From a virus, in the IMG/VR virus record IMGVR_UViG_3300027793_000075, positions 1-64,000 of that record: a stretch of DNA of 64,000 nt, one strand, 5' to 3'. Below the pieces are notes generated by a model. That model was given only the letters and a program-made list of their open reading frames with translations. It had not been told where the DNA came from and did not search any database. The position numbers and the translations under genes were made by a program. Below are positions 45,763 through 54,847 of this stretch, in pieces; the first letter of the stretch is position 1; each line of letters begins with the position of its first letter.

Positions 45763-46898
45763 TATAATCCCATTAATTTTAGGTCATTTAACACCATTTT
45801 TTCTACCAATTGTGGAAATGTTGTTTTTGGTTGCCATTGCAATTCATTTCTTATCAAATTACTATTACCAAGTAAAAGATCAACTTCGGCGGGTCGATAG
45901 AATTTTGGATTAATTTTTACCAGTACACTATTGATTGGATCATATTTCATAGCATCAGCCACACTAATGCTATATTCTTCACCAAGTCCATTTCCATGCC
46001 ATCCGCCGTTTATACCTGCTGCTGTAAATGCCATTTCAATAAATTCTTTGATTGTATGTGTTTCGTTGCTAGAAACCACATATTCTTGAATTTGCATATG
46101 ACTATCAAAATCAATTCTGTATTTTTCTTGATTTAACATTCTCCAAATTGCATCAACAAAATCTTCAGCATCACTCCAATCTCGTTTTGCATATACATTG
46201 CCCAATTCAATACTATTAAACGGGTTGCCTTCTATCAATGCTTTTTTGATACGTGCCACTCCTTTTGTAATTTTACGAGTTACAAATTCTTCGCCACGAC
46301 GAGTTCCTTCATGATTAAATAATAATCCTTGTATTGCATACAGTTTGTAGCTTTCACGATATACTTTTACCAATTGACGTGCCGCAGCTTTGCTTGCTCC
46401 ATATGGACTACGTGGTTTTGATGGATGTTTTTCATCTTGGGGTGCGTATTCAACATTACCATATTCTTCTGATGAACCTGCATTGTAAAATCGACATGTA
46501 GGTTTGTGTTGACGAATAGCTTCTAAAATATGAATAACACCGGTTGTATTGCATTCCCATGTTTGGGCAGGAAAATCCCAACTGCTACCAACAAATGTTT
46601 GTGCGGCAAGATTAATAAAATAGTCTGGCTTCAATTCTTTTACAATAGCATTGATTGCATGTGCGTCACTAAGATCAAAATTAACCAATGCAAATCTATT
46701 TTTACTCCAATCAACATCTTTTAAATTGGCATGATTAGGTACGCTCAATCTACGTACTCCTCCAAAAATCATATAATCGGTATTTTTCAATAAATAATCG
46801 ACCATATGACTACCATCTTGGCCTGTTACTCCAGTGATAAAAACTACTTTGCGGTTGTCGATAAGAGATGCTGCGTCAGAAATATTTAATATATTCAT
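45762..46898 (-). CDS. gmd: GDP-mannose 4,6-dehydratase
   Basis: 378 residues from ATG 46898; an upstream ATG at 46925 is possible. The Rossmann motif is TGVTGQDGSHM, with GGVRR, NLAAQTFVG, NAGSSEEYG, and the catalytic YGASK. FNHEGTRRGEEFVTRKI and DWSDAEDFVDA are typical of the GMD family. It makes GDP-4-keto-6-deoxymannose, the precursor of GDP-fucose or GDP-rhamnose type sugars, with tightly bound NADP. Phages use it to alter surface sugars or modify their own components. No further sugar gene is in the window. Confidence 0.9.
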   Translation of the reverse strand: MNILNISDAASLIDNRKVVFITGVTGQDGSHMVDYLLKNTDYMIFGGVRRLSVPNHANLKDVDWSKNRFALVNFDLSDAHAINAIVKELKPDYFINLAAQTFVGSSWDFPAQTWECNTTGVIHILEAIRQHKPTCRFYNAGSSEEYGNVEYAPQDEKHPSKPRSPYGASKAAARQLVKVYRESYKLYAIQGLLFNHEGTRRGEEFVTRKITKGVARIKKALIEGNPFNSIELGNVYAKRDWSDAEDFVDAIWRMLNQEKYRIDFDSHMQIQEYVVSSNETHTIKEFIEMAFTAAGINGGWHGNGLGEEYSISVADAMKYDPINSVLVKINPKFYRPAEVDLLLGNSNLIRNELQWQPKTTFPQLVEKMVLNDLKLMGL

Positions 46899-46968
46899 AT
46901 TTTTTATAATTACTGCTGGTATCATATAAAAATTCAGATGTTAGGTTTAGTATATATGTATAAGTCGT

Positions 46969-47352
46969 ATGAATCAAGATATTTTAATTCAATTATTAAC
47001 CGACAAGATTTTTTATAATCAAATTATAAAAGAGTTTCCGGGGTTATATTCACCGTGTTTAATTATAAAACAAAATAGCTCAACTGAAGGAGTTGCCAAA
47101 TCAATTGAAAAATTATTAACTTTTTATAAAACAAATGAAAAATTTAAATTATTAATTGATTCATTAAATAACAATAAAGTGGACGAGTCTTCGATTATTA
47201 ACGGCAGCGATGTTGTTGGTATGGTAATAATATTGGATAAAAAAGAAGAGAGTTTTAAAAAACTGATGCAAACTGCTAAAAAAGAAAAATGGCAATATAA
47301 AGGAATTGCAATTGTGGATCAATTTGATAGTATTCGCTTATACTTTTATTAA
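46969..47352 (+). CDS. Hypothetical protein
   Basis: 127 residues, not recognised. Helical with short strands; KKEESFKKLMQTAKKEKWQY near the C-terminus. It is transcribed away from the dehydratase gene and converges on the next gene, overlapping it by 4 bases. Confidence 0.6.
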   Translation: MNQDILIQLLTDKIFYNQIIKEFPGLYSPCLIIKQNSSTEGVAKSIEKLLTFYKTNEKFKLLIDSLNNNKVDESSIINGSDVVGMVIILDKKEESFKKLMQTAKKEKWQYKGIAIVDQFDSIRLYFY

Positions 47353-47825
47353 AACGAATCATCAGAATCATCATCATCTTCTTCAATGTTTTCGTCAATC
47401 GTTCCATATTTGTTGTTAAAATTTTTAAAATCTTGATCATTTAATCCGAGCGAGCTTAACATTGTCAAAATAATATAACAAATTTCATCTTTTGACAATT
47501 TGTGATCCATCAATTTTTTTGCAATTATATTGGCAATATAATTTAATTTCATCAATTTCTTTTCATCTGCCAATTCTTTTCTCGCCGACTGCTTAATATC
47601 TTTTTCCGGTAATATTAAACCCGGAATCAAATCCTGATTCATTGAATACTTAGTAGTTTTTAACACTTCTTTCTGCAACAATTCATTGAATTCTTCTTTG
47701 GTTTTACATTTCTTTTTAATTTTGTCGCTTATTTGTTTGATGTCTTTTTTAGACACTTTGCGAGCAATACTAAATGATGTTAAAATTCCATGCTTGGCGA
47801 TCAAATGATTAAATCCAGTACTCAT
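47349..47825 (-). CDS. Hypothetical helical protein with acidic tail
   Basis: 158 residues, almost all helical, with a Lys-rich first half (SKKDIKQISDKIKKKCKTKEEF) and an acidic C-terminus (EEDDDDSDDSF). Not recognised; acidic tails of this kind occur in proteins that bind nucleic-acid enzymes or single-strand-binding proteins. Confidence 0.6.
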   Translation of the reverse strand: MSTGFNHLIAKHGILTSFSIARKVSKKDIKQISDKIKKKCKTKEEFNELLQKEVLKTTKYSMNQDLIPGLILPEKDIKQSARKELADEKKLMKLNYIANIIAKKLMDHKLSKDEICYIILTMLSSLGLNDQDFKNFNNKYGTIDENIEEDDDDSDDSF

Positions 47826-47850
47826 AATTATAAATATCTATATAAAAAAT

Positions 47851-48633
47851 TTAAAACCGTGCTTTAATTGGAAATTTTGCACCTTGCAAAATATCGGGGT
47901 CCATATTGAAATGAACAGTTCCTCGTTTTATATATCCTCTACCAGATACAAACGTACAATTATAACATAGTACTTTTAAATTTTCTAATTTATGATTGTG
48001 ACGATCACCGTCTTCAAAGTTTAATAATAATGGTATTTTTCCATCTGTAATACGGCGTTCGCTAAAACCACATTGTTCACATTCGCTTTTTTTAATACCT
48101 GCTCGCACCAATTTATCTTTTAATCGATGAATCGGAAAGTTTGGAAATTGATTATTAAGAATTTTGTTGATCGGATATTTTCCTTTATAAGGATTTACAG
48201 GAGCAACGTCTGGTCGTTTTTGCGTCTGATCACGAACTTTAAAGATGTTATACATCTTGCAATATTTTTTATATGTAGGATAACTAACACCTAATCTTTT
48301 TGCCGCTTGTCTAGCACTATTTGTATGTTTTTGAACTTCTAGGATTTCTGATTCTAGTAACGGTTTTGCTGCTTTTCCAATTAATTTACGTGGTTGAAAT
48401 ATAATATCTTCAGCTTGTTTTTCTAAAAATGGAATCTTTATGTCTTGTTGTTTTAACGCATCGACTTCAGCAACAATTTCTTTTTGAATTTCTGATGCAA
48501 TATCAGAACCAACAGTTGTAAGTTCTTTTATATCTTTGACATCGCGTTTTAATTGTTCCATTTCTTTGATTTTGTTTTCCATTTCTTGCAAACGGAACAA
48601 CAACGCTGTCACATCAATATTTGACTCATTCAT
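47851..48633 (-). CDS. Coiled-coil/HTH protein with HNH-like zinc region
   Basis: 260 residues. A coiled coil covers about 10-60 (LQEMENKIKEMEQLKRDV). Residues about 107-135 (ARQAAKRLGVSYPTYKKYCK) fit a Fis-type helix-turn-helix. The C-terminal part has CEQCGFSE and, after LNFEDGDRHNHKLENLKVLC, the end YNCTF, an HNH-like pattern in which the last His is Thr. It may bind DNA as a regulator or be a degenerate homing protein. Confidence 0.65.
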   Translation of the reverse strand: MNESNIDVTALLFRLQEMENKIKEMEQLKRDVKDIKELTTVGSDIASEIQKEIVAEVDALKQQDIKIPFLEKQAEDIIFQPRKLIGKAAKPLLESEILEVQKHTNSARQAAKRLGVSYPTYKKYCKMYNIFKVRDQTQKRPDVAPVNPYKGKYPINKILNNQFPNFPIHRLKDKLVRAGIKKSECEQCGFSERRITDGKIPLLLNFEDGDRHNHKLENLKVLCYNCTFVSGRGYIKRGTVHFNMDPDILQGAKFPIKARF

Positions 48634-48943
48634 AATTGCTTTTTATAGGCTCTACTGCCCAATCTATATTTGTTTGTTTATAAAGATTTTTACGTAAAAA
48701 TTCTGCTTGTTTATGTAACCCGGCATTTATTAATATTTTGTAACTATTATAGGTTATTAGTTTTTTCTCTGAATTGTTGCCGCTCCAACAAATCATAACC
48801 GCAGCCAATCTTAGTTGTTTTTCTTTTGCCATTTGTTCAATAATTTGTGTGCATGCTTCTGCATATATATCATCAAATAAATTGGCGTCGATTTTAACCG
48901 TTTTTTTCCAATCGCCACTAGTTACTGTTACTTGTTTCATCAT
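48626..48943 (-). CDS. Hypothetical protein
   Basis: 105 residues from the ATG at 48943, chosen for its GGAG 9 bases upstream; an ATG at 48961 is the alternative. It has a strand-rich start (KQVTVTSGDWKKTVKI) and helices with LRLAAVMICWSG. It overlaps the helicase end and the next gene start. Not recognised. Confidence 0.55.
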   Translation of the reverse strand: MMKQVTVTSGDWKKTVKIDANLFDDIYAEACTQIIEQMAKEKQLRLAAVMICWSGNNSEKKLITYNSYKILINAGLHKQAEFLRKNLYKQTNIDWAVEPIKSNYE

Positions 48944-50528
48944 ATTTAAGATCTCCATCATTTAACAAATCCATGTTTTCTAATTTTTCATTTACACTTT
49001 CACAAACTCTTTCTTCAACAGTTTTTGCCACGAAAACAATTTTTTGAACACTTTTGCTTTTGGCACTATCACGCCACACTCTACCTGTGGATTGACGCAT
49101 TTGAACGGCTGAATAAGATGGTGAAATTAGTGACAATCTAGGATATTTACCTGTCACATCATGTAAAGAAAGTCCGGCTCCACCAGCAGCAATATTGACT
49201 AATATTACTCTTTCTTTATCATTTTGAAAATTATCAATATTTTGCTGGCGAACTTTTTCATATTTAAGTTCACCATTTACAATACATTGGGTATTTAAAC
49301 GTTCTGCAAGTGCATGAATAGTTTCTGTAAAATTACAAAATACAACTACACTCATTCCATTTTCCAGACCTTCTTCTATCATTTCAAGGAACAGTGGTAC
49401 TTTTACTAATTCAATTTCTTGTCGTGCTCGTAATATAGCAGTCAATTCATTCGTATTACGCTCTTTTTTTATTTTCTTGCGTAATTTTTTAAGCTCACTT
49501 TCCATTTCAGAATAAATCTTATTGATTTTTTTCTGAGCTTCTTCTTCCATGTCATAACACGCTGCAATTATTTGACTTTCTGGAAAATTTGGAATTGTGT
49601 CGCGACTCAATCGAACACCTCTATTAACAAATATATCTTTGTTTAACTTGACTAAATGTTCTTTGCCACCAGTGAATTCCAAACCAAAACGTCCTTTGGT
49701 AACACCGTGTTCATACAGCCACGCATAATACTGTGGATTGTTGTTGAATAGCTTTAACGCAGATCCAACAGTTTTTAACTCCAATGGATTTGTAGCATTT
49801 GTAGCACTGCAAAACAACATCTTGTATCCTTGATTCAATGCTGCAATGCATGTCTCACTGTTTTTTGTCTTGGCACCTTTTAATTTCTGACTTTCATCCC
49901 AAATAATTAAGGTGTTCTTAGGTATCTTCCAAACAAATTCTTTTCTGCGCGTTTCGCGTCTTTTTACATAACTTGCAAATGGACTATCTTTTCTTCCAGT
50001 TCGTAGCATTTCATAGTTTATAATACCTACTAATTTGTCTTTCATTTTGAAATGATTAACAATAACACGCTTCCAAGATTCCATTACTGCTTTTGGGCAA
50101 ACAATCAATATTTGCATGTTTAGTTCTCTTGCAACGCCACATGCAGTATATGTTTTACCAACACCAACATCACTACCATCAATACCCGCACCCCATTTTT
50201 TAATAGCCGCACATAATTTCTCCGCAGCAGTTACTTGCCAAGGACGCAATCCAGTCGAATTGTTTAATGGCAATACTTCCAAAGATTCTTCTTGTTTTGC
50301 TCCAACATCAACCGGTGCATCAAACAATACTTTTCTGGCTTTTGATTCGATTAATATCCATTCACCATCTTTTTTTGCGACACTATATCCCTGTGCCTTT
50401 AAAGAAAGACTGTGCTTCTTCCAATAATCGAAAAAACTAAATCTAAGTTCTTGAGGAATTAACCAATCACGCTGCCAGATACTATCAGTTTTGTATGGCT
50501 TTCCCCAGTTAACATCTAACTGATCCAT
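48918..50528 (-). CDS. SNF2-type superfamily 2 helicase/ATPase
   Basis: 536 residues. Walker A is DVGVGKTYTA (about 120-129), motif II IIWDESQKLKG (DESQ in place of DEAH), motif III FCSATNATN, and motifs V-VI NIAAGGAGLSL and QMRQSTGRVWR. The domain order and the motif VI are those of SNF2-family translocases such as those in T4-like genomes. It probably remodels DNA or moves on it in replication, repair or transcription. The gene leads a reverse-strand run down to 47349. Confidence 0.85.
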   Translation of the reverse strand: MDQLDVNWGKPYKTDSIWQRDWLIPQELRFSFFDYWKKHSLSLKAQGYSVAKKDGEWILIESKARKVLFDAPVDVGAKQEESLEVLPLNNSTGLRPWQVTAAEKLCAAIKKWGAGIDGSDVGVGKTYTACGVARELNMQILIVCPKAVMESWKRVIVNHFKMKDKLVGIINYEMLRTGRKDSPFASYVKRRETRRKEFVWKIPKNTLIIWDESQKLKGAKTKNSETCIAALNQGYKMLFCSATNATNPLELKTVGSALKLFNNNPQYYAWLYEHGVTKGRFGLEFTGGKEHLVKLNKDIFVNRGVRLSRDTIPNFPESQIIAACYDMEEEAQKKINKIYSEMESELKKLRKKIKKERNTNELTAILRARQEIELVKVPLFLEMIEEGLENGMSVVVFCNFTETIHALAERLNTQCIVNGELKYEKVRQQNIDNFQNDKERVILVNIAAGGAGLSLHDVTGKYPRLSLISPSYSAVQMRQSTGRVWRDSAKSKSVQKIVFVAKTVEERVCESVNEKLENMDLLNDGDLKYDETSNSN

Positions 50529-50539
50529 AACAAAAAATA

Positions 50540-50839
50540 TTAATCTCCCATTTCGGTACGATAGTTTGAATATTGGGCTACTTCATAAATATTACATTTA
50601 ACATGACGCAGTTGCTTTACAACTCCAATATCAAAATATTTTGCCAGTGATTCTACAAATGTTTTACCATTCGAATCATCTGGACCATGGCCCAAATCAA
50701 TAAGATTCTGCATATAGGTACGACGATTCTGTTTAAATTTTCGTTGTACAGTGCCCTCTAAATGTTTAACTACCTCGTTGAGTGTATTATAATACACAGG
50801 AGTTTTACCTAATGTTGTATCAACTATATAAAATTTCAT
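50540..50839 (-). CDS. Hypothetical protein
   Basis: 99 residues, not recognised. A compact alpha/beta start (MKFYIVDTTLGKTPVYYN) and a Lys/Arg-rich middle helix (QRKFKQNRRTYMQNLIDLG). It is upstream of the helicase by 11 bases on the same strand. Confidence 0.55.
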   Translation of the reverse strand: MKFYIVDTTLGKTPVYYNTLNEVVKHLEGTVQRKFKQNRRTYMQNLIDLGHGPDDSNGKTFVESLAKYFDIGVVKQLRHVKCNIYEVAQYSNYRTEMGD

Positions 50840-50906
50840 AACTTACTAATAAGTATGGTGTTGTCTACCATATAGCGTATATTTTAACATATAATAAATC
50901 AGTTAC

Positions 50907-50970
50907 AATTTATTTTATTGTTTAAATTGATTTACATGCCATAAATATTATATAAACAATAAAATAAATT
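50907..50970. repeat. 18-bp perfect inverted repeat at a divergent gene boundary
   Basis: The arm 50907-50924 (AATTTATTTTATTGTTTA) is the exact reverse complement of 50953-50970, separated by 28 bases. It lies between the reverse-strand helicase block and the plus-strand virion genes. Confidence 0.7.
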
Positions 50971-50989
50971 ATATTTATTATCAACCTTT

Positions 50990-51388
50990 ATGGCACTAAT
51001 AAGCAGCTATTCAATAAGATTTGATCAAAGAAACGGCGCGAATACAGCGTACACCGAAAGTTTTGTATCTGGTTCAAATCTTATTTTAACTACAAATTCA
51101 ACCGGCATTGTAACAGGATCATATATTGTTCCGTCTAGTAGTCTTTCTATAACTGCGAGTTATACTGAAACAGCAAGTTATGCAAATCAAATATTTGTAG
51201 CAAAACAATCATTTTCTTCTAGTACAACGTGGAGTTTTTATCATAATTTAAATACAACATCTCCATTCATTCAAATATATAATCAAAACAACGATCAAAT
51301 GATTCCTGCTAAAATCCAAGCAATTAATAATTCTACAAGTTCAATACAATTTAGTTTTTCAGCAAGTGGAATCGCAATAGCTCGCTAA
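50990..51388 (+). CDS. Small virion or tail-fibre-like protein
   Basis: 132 residues, rich in Ser, Thr and Asn (SLSITASYTETASYANQ). The C-terminal half, WSFYHNLNTTSPFIQIYNQN to IQFSFSASGIAIAR, resembles a domain at the ends of phage fibre and head-decoration proteins (W-x-x-x-HNL... S-G-x-A). Its place just before the tail sheath supports a structural role. Confidence 0.65.
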   Translation: MALISSYSIRFDQRNGANTAYTESFVSGSNLILTTNSTGIVTGSYIVPSSSLSITASYTETASYANQIFVAKQSFSSSTTWSFYHNLNTTSPFIQIYNQNNDQMIPAKIQAINNSTSSIQFSFSASGIAIAR

Positions 51389-51410
51389 AATAAAGATTTT
51401 ATAAAAAAAC

Positions 51411-51418
51411 TATAAATA
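51411..51418 (+). promoter_or_regulatory. Possible T4-type late promoter element
   Basis: TATAAATA, the T4 late consensus, 80 bases before the tail sheath ATG. A CATAAATA at 50940-50947 precedes the 50990 gene. In such an AT-rich region a chance match is possible, and no late sigma gene is in view. Confidence 0.35.
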
Positions 51419-51497
51419 TTATAATCTTGAATTTTTGACGTATATTTATATTTAGTTTTATATAACAAAAAAACTGATTTGAAAGGAAATTTAATAT

Positions 51498-54400
51498 ATG
51501 CCAATTACTGAAGGTGGAAAATTTAGCCCAGAAGATAGAATCGTTAGTCCCGGTGTGTTTACCCGCGAAAACGATTTGAGCGGCATTGCTCAAGGAGTAG
51601 CAGATATTGGCGCAGCAATTGTTGCTCCATTTCCGCAAGGACCGGGCTTTGCCCCAACATTAGTTACCAGTACTGCTGACTTAGAAGCAAAATTTGGTGT
51701 AGCTGATGGTGTTTATTACGGCCCATATACAGCAAAAGAATATTTGAAAGAAAAGGGATTCGTAACAGTTGTTCGTGTGGGTGCATTAACTGGATATAAC
51801 CAAAATAACCCATTCGTCATTTGGGCAGAACCGGGTTCATGGGCACGCAGTGGCAGTGCAGGTGCATTTAATAGTGCTAGTTCATATGTTTTGTATGACA
51901 ATAATGATTTAGCCGCTACATTTGACTATACTGCATCAAGCACAAGCGGATCGTTGACATTTTTAAGTGGAGCATCATTTATTGGTAAATTCCAAGCCTC
52001 ACAAGGAGATGCAGTAAGTGGAAGCACCTCCAATTTTAGTAGCGGAAGTAAATTGTACTACAATCAACAGTTTGCATTTGCGTTTTCAACAAATACTACT
52101 GCATCATCATTGCGTGTTACAAGTAGTCTTCAAGGAAGCGGTGCATCTGGAACTGTTAAATTATTACAAGCACTAACCGAAACCGCAGGAGCAAATGGTA
52201 GTGTTAGTGGTTCATTTCCTGTTAGTGGTATTACCGTTGTAAATACTGATAACGGTATTGTTACTGATGGCAGCGCAATTAAATTGATTAGTGGTTCATT
52301 TACATCGTCGGTTGTTTCAGGTGGATGTGGTGTTCAATTAGTTGTTAACGGTATTATAAGTGGTTCATTTGGTCAATTGACCGGACAATTTAGTGCATCA
52401 AATGGTAGTTATGGCGATCCATGCAGTCCAGTTTCACAAAGCGGTCGCTTACCACAAATTTTAGCAGTGTTATCTGATACACAACACGCAACATTGGATT
52501 CAACGCTTAGTGCCGCAGGATTTAGTGGTAGCGTATTGACTTCTAGCGTTGCTTCATCTGGTACATATAGTGGCAGCGTTGATCAAGCTGCATTAAATTT
52601 TCAATTGCAATTAAAGAGTGATGGTAGTACTGTTGGTTTCTATGATTTCTCATTGGATCCAGCAAGTAACAAATATATTACCAATGTCTTCGGCACAGAT
52701 CCAACTGCTGGAAATCCAGCAAAACAAGTTGCAGGAACCAAAATTGAAGCTGCTTACTTATATAAATTCTTCGGTAGTAGCGTACAACGTGTTGCTGCAA
52801 ATCTGTTAACAGAAGGTTGGCAAATCCGTGGTGCAGTGTTTCCAAGTGCTAGTTTCACAACCGGCAATCCATTGACATTCACCGATTCATATTCATTGAA
52901 CTTGAATGCTGGTGATAGCAGCTTTGGATTGACCCATGCATATACTCCTTGGGTAAAGAGTCAAGGTATTGCTCCATGGAGTGCAGATGGTAGCACCGCA
53001 AATGCAACTAAATTTGAATTGTTTAAAGTTCATACATTAGCGGACGGTACTTACACCAATCAAAAATACAAGATTGAAATCAGTAATGTCAAATTGGCTG
53101 GTACAGTTGCTGGTAGTGATTGGGGTAGTTTCACATTGGCAGTACGTGACTTTAGCGACACGGAAAAGAAACCTAAATATTTGGAAATCTTCCAAAATTT
53201 GAGTTTGGATCCAGATAGCGCAAACTTCATTGCACGTCGTATTGGTGATCGCTACAATTATATTACCTATGCAGGTAAGATTATTGAATTTGGTACTTAT
53301 AACAACTTGAGTAAATACATTCGTATTGAAATGAGTGAAATTGCTTATCCAGTAAGTGCAGTTCCTTATGGTTTCCAAGCATATACAACACCAATTGGCA
53401 GCACAGCAACTGGTTATGTTCCAATTGTTAAATACAGCAAAGCAAGTATCTACGGTCAAGCACCGGGCAAATATGCGTCCGGCACAGTCTTTGGTGATAA
53501 TCCACTAGGTGCTGATGATGAATTGACCGCACTGTATCCAACAGCAAGTACTGGTGTAACTGTGGCCGAAGACACATTGCAATATTTTGCTCCAATTCCA
53601 GCGATGGGTGCAAATGATAGCAATGGTAAGAATATCGACTTCGACTTGGGCGATGTATTGGGTAGCGGTAGTGCTGCTTATATTGCAACAACTGGTAGTT
53701 TGTTACCAGCCGCAACAAGTGGTAGTATTCCATCTGTATATGATGCTGCTAATGAAGCAAATTATGTTAAGATGCGTAAATTCGTACTAGGTTTCCAAGG
53801 CGGATTTGATGGTCAAAGCCCAGCAATTCCAATCAATGTTGGTAGTGATATCACAGCAGGTAATACTCAAGGTTTGAATTGTACTAACATTAATAGTGGC
53901 GGTAGTATTGCTTACAAACAAGTTGTAGGTGCTCTTGGTAATGCAGATGAATTTGATATTAACTTGATTGCTACACCGGGTATCTTCCATAGCCAACATA
54001 GTTATGTTGCCCAATTGGTAATTGATATGTGCGAAGCTCGCGGAGATTGTTTCTACATCATGGATAACATTATCTTCCCTAAGAGCAATCAAACAGTTGG
54101 TATGATTGATGCTGCTGTAAATGACGTATCAACAATTGATAGCAATTATGTTGGTACATATTATCCTTGGATCAAGATTCTTGATACCAATATGAACAAG
54201 ATCATCAGTGTTCCACCAAGTGTTATTATGCCAGCAATTTATGCTGCAAATGATAATTCAAGTGCCGAATGGTTTGCTCCAGCAGGTTTGAATCGTGGTG
54301 GTATCGCACAAGCTGTTCAAGTTCTTGATAGATTAACACATGCTGAACGCGATGTGTTGTATGAAGGTCGTGTTAACCCAATCGCAGCATTTCCGGGTCA

Positions 54401-54773
54401 AGGAATTTGTGTATGGGGCCAAAAGACACTTCAAATCAAACCAAGCGCATTGGATCGTATCAACGTTCGTCGATTGTTGATTGCATTGAAGAAATTTATT
54501 GCAAGTTCAAGCAAGTTCTTGGTATTCGAACAAAATGTTGCCGCAACAAGAAATCGTTTCTTGAGTATTGTCAATCCATATTTGGAAAGCGTACAACAAC
54601 GTAGTGGTTTGTATGCATTCCAAGTAAAAATGGATGCTGAAAACAATACACCAGACTTGATAGATAGAAATGTTCTTTACGGTCAAATCTACTTGCAACC
54701 AGCAAAGACTGCTGAATTCATTATTCTTGATTTCAACATCTTGCCAACAGGTGCTCAATTTCCCGGCGCATAA
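51498..54773 (+). CDS. Tail sheath protein (gp18-like), oversized
   Basis: 1091 residues, against about 660 for T4 gp18. The start (FSPEDRIVSPGVFTREND, about 8-25) and C-terminal part are clear sheath: INVRRLLIALKKFIA, NTPDLIDRNVLYGQIYLQPAKTAEFI. Between roughly residues 120 and 430 is a Ser/Gly/Thr-rich region with repeated SGSF and SGS units, probably a surface beta domain exposed on the tail. A GAAAGGAA ribosome binding site precedes the ATG, and a strong terminator follows. The sheath contracts to drive the tube through the envelope. Confidence 0.92.
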   Translation: MPITEGGKFSPEDRIVSPGVFTRENDLSGIAQGVADIGAAIVAPFPQGPGFAPTLVTSTADLEAKFGVADGVYYGPYTAKEYLKEKGFVTVVRVGALTGYNQNNPFVIWAEPGSWARSGSAGAFNSASSYVLYDNNDLAATFDYTASSTSGSLTFLSGASFIGKFQASQGDAVSGSTSNFSSGSKLYYNQQFAFAFSTNTTASSLRVTSSLQGSGASGTVKLLQALTETAGANGSVSGSFPVSGITVVNTDNGIVTDGSAIKLISGSFTSSVVSGGCGVQLVVNGIISGSFGQLTGQFSASNGSYGDPCSPVSQSGRLPQILAVLSDTQHATLDSTLSAAGFSGSVLTSSVASSGTYSGSVDQAALNFQLQLKSDGSTVGFYDFSLDPASNKYITNVFGTDPTAGNPAKQVAGTKIEAAYLYKFFGSSVQRVAANLLTEGWQIRGAVFPSASFTTGNPLTFTDSYSLNLNAGDSSFGLTHAYTPWVKSQGIAPWSADGSTANATKFELFKVHTLADGTYTNQKYKIEISNVKLAGTVAGSDWGSFTLAVRDFSDTEKKPKYLEIFQNLSLDPDSANFIARRIGDRYNYITYAGKIIEFGTYNNLSKYIRIEMSEIAYPVSAVPYGFQAYTTPIGSTATGYVPIVKYSKASIYGQAPGKYASGTVFGDNPLGADDELTALYPTASTGVTVAEDTLQYFAPIPAMGANDSNGKNIDFDLGDVLGSGSAAYIATTGSLLPAATSGSIPSVYDAANEANYVKMRKFVLGFQGGFDGQSPAIPINVGSDITAGNTQGLNCTNINSGGSIAYKQVVGALGNADEFDINLIATPGIFHSQHSYVAQLVIDMCEARGDCFYIMDNIIFPKSNQTVGMIDAAVNDVSTIDSNYVGTYYPWIKILDTNMNKIISVPPSVIMPAIYAANDNSSAEWFAPAGLNRGGIAQAVQVLDRLTHAERDVLYEGRVNPIAAFPGQGICVWGQKTLQIKPSALDRINVRRLLIALKKFIASSSKFLVFEQNVAATRNRFLSIVNPYLESVQQRSGLYAFQVKMDAENNTPDLIDRNVLYGQIYLQPAKTAEFIILDFNILPTGAQFPGA

Positions 54774-54791
54774 TTAGTTCCTAAAAATCAG

Positions 54792-54823
54792 ACCCTGCTA
54801 GAGAAATCTAGCAGGGTTTTTTA
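54792..54823 (+). terminator. Rho-independent terminator after the sheath gene
   Basis: ACCCTGCTAGA (54792-54802) pairs perfectly with 54807-54817 across GAAA, then T residues. Confidence 0.95.
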
Positions 54824-54847
54824 TTGGAACACTATATATTTATATAT

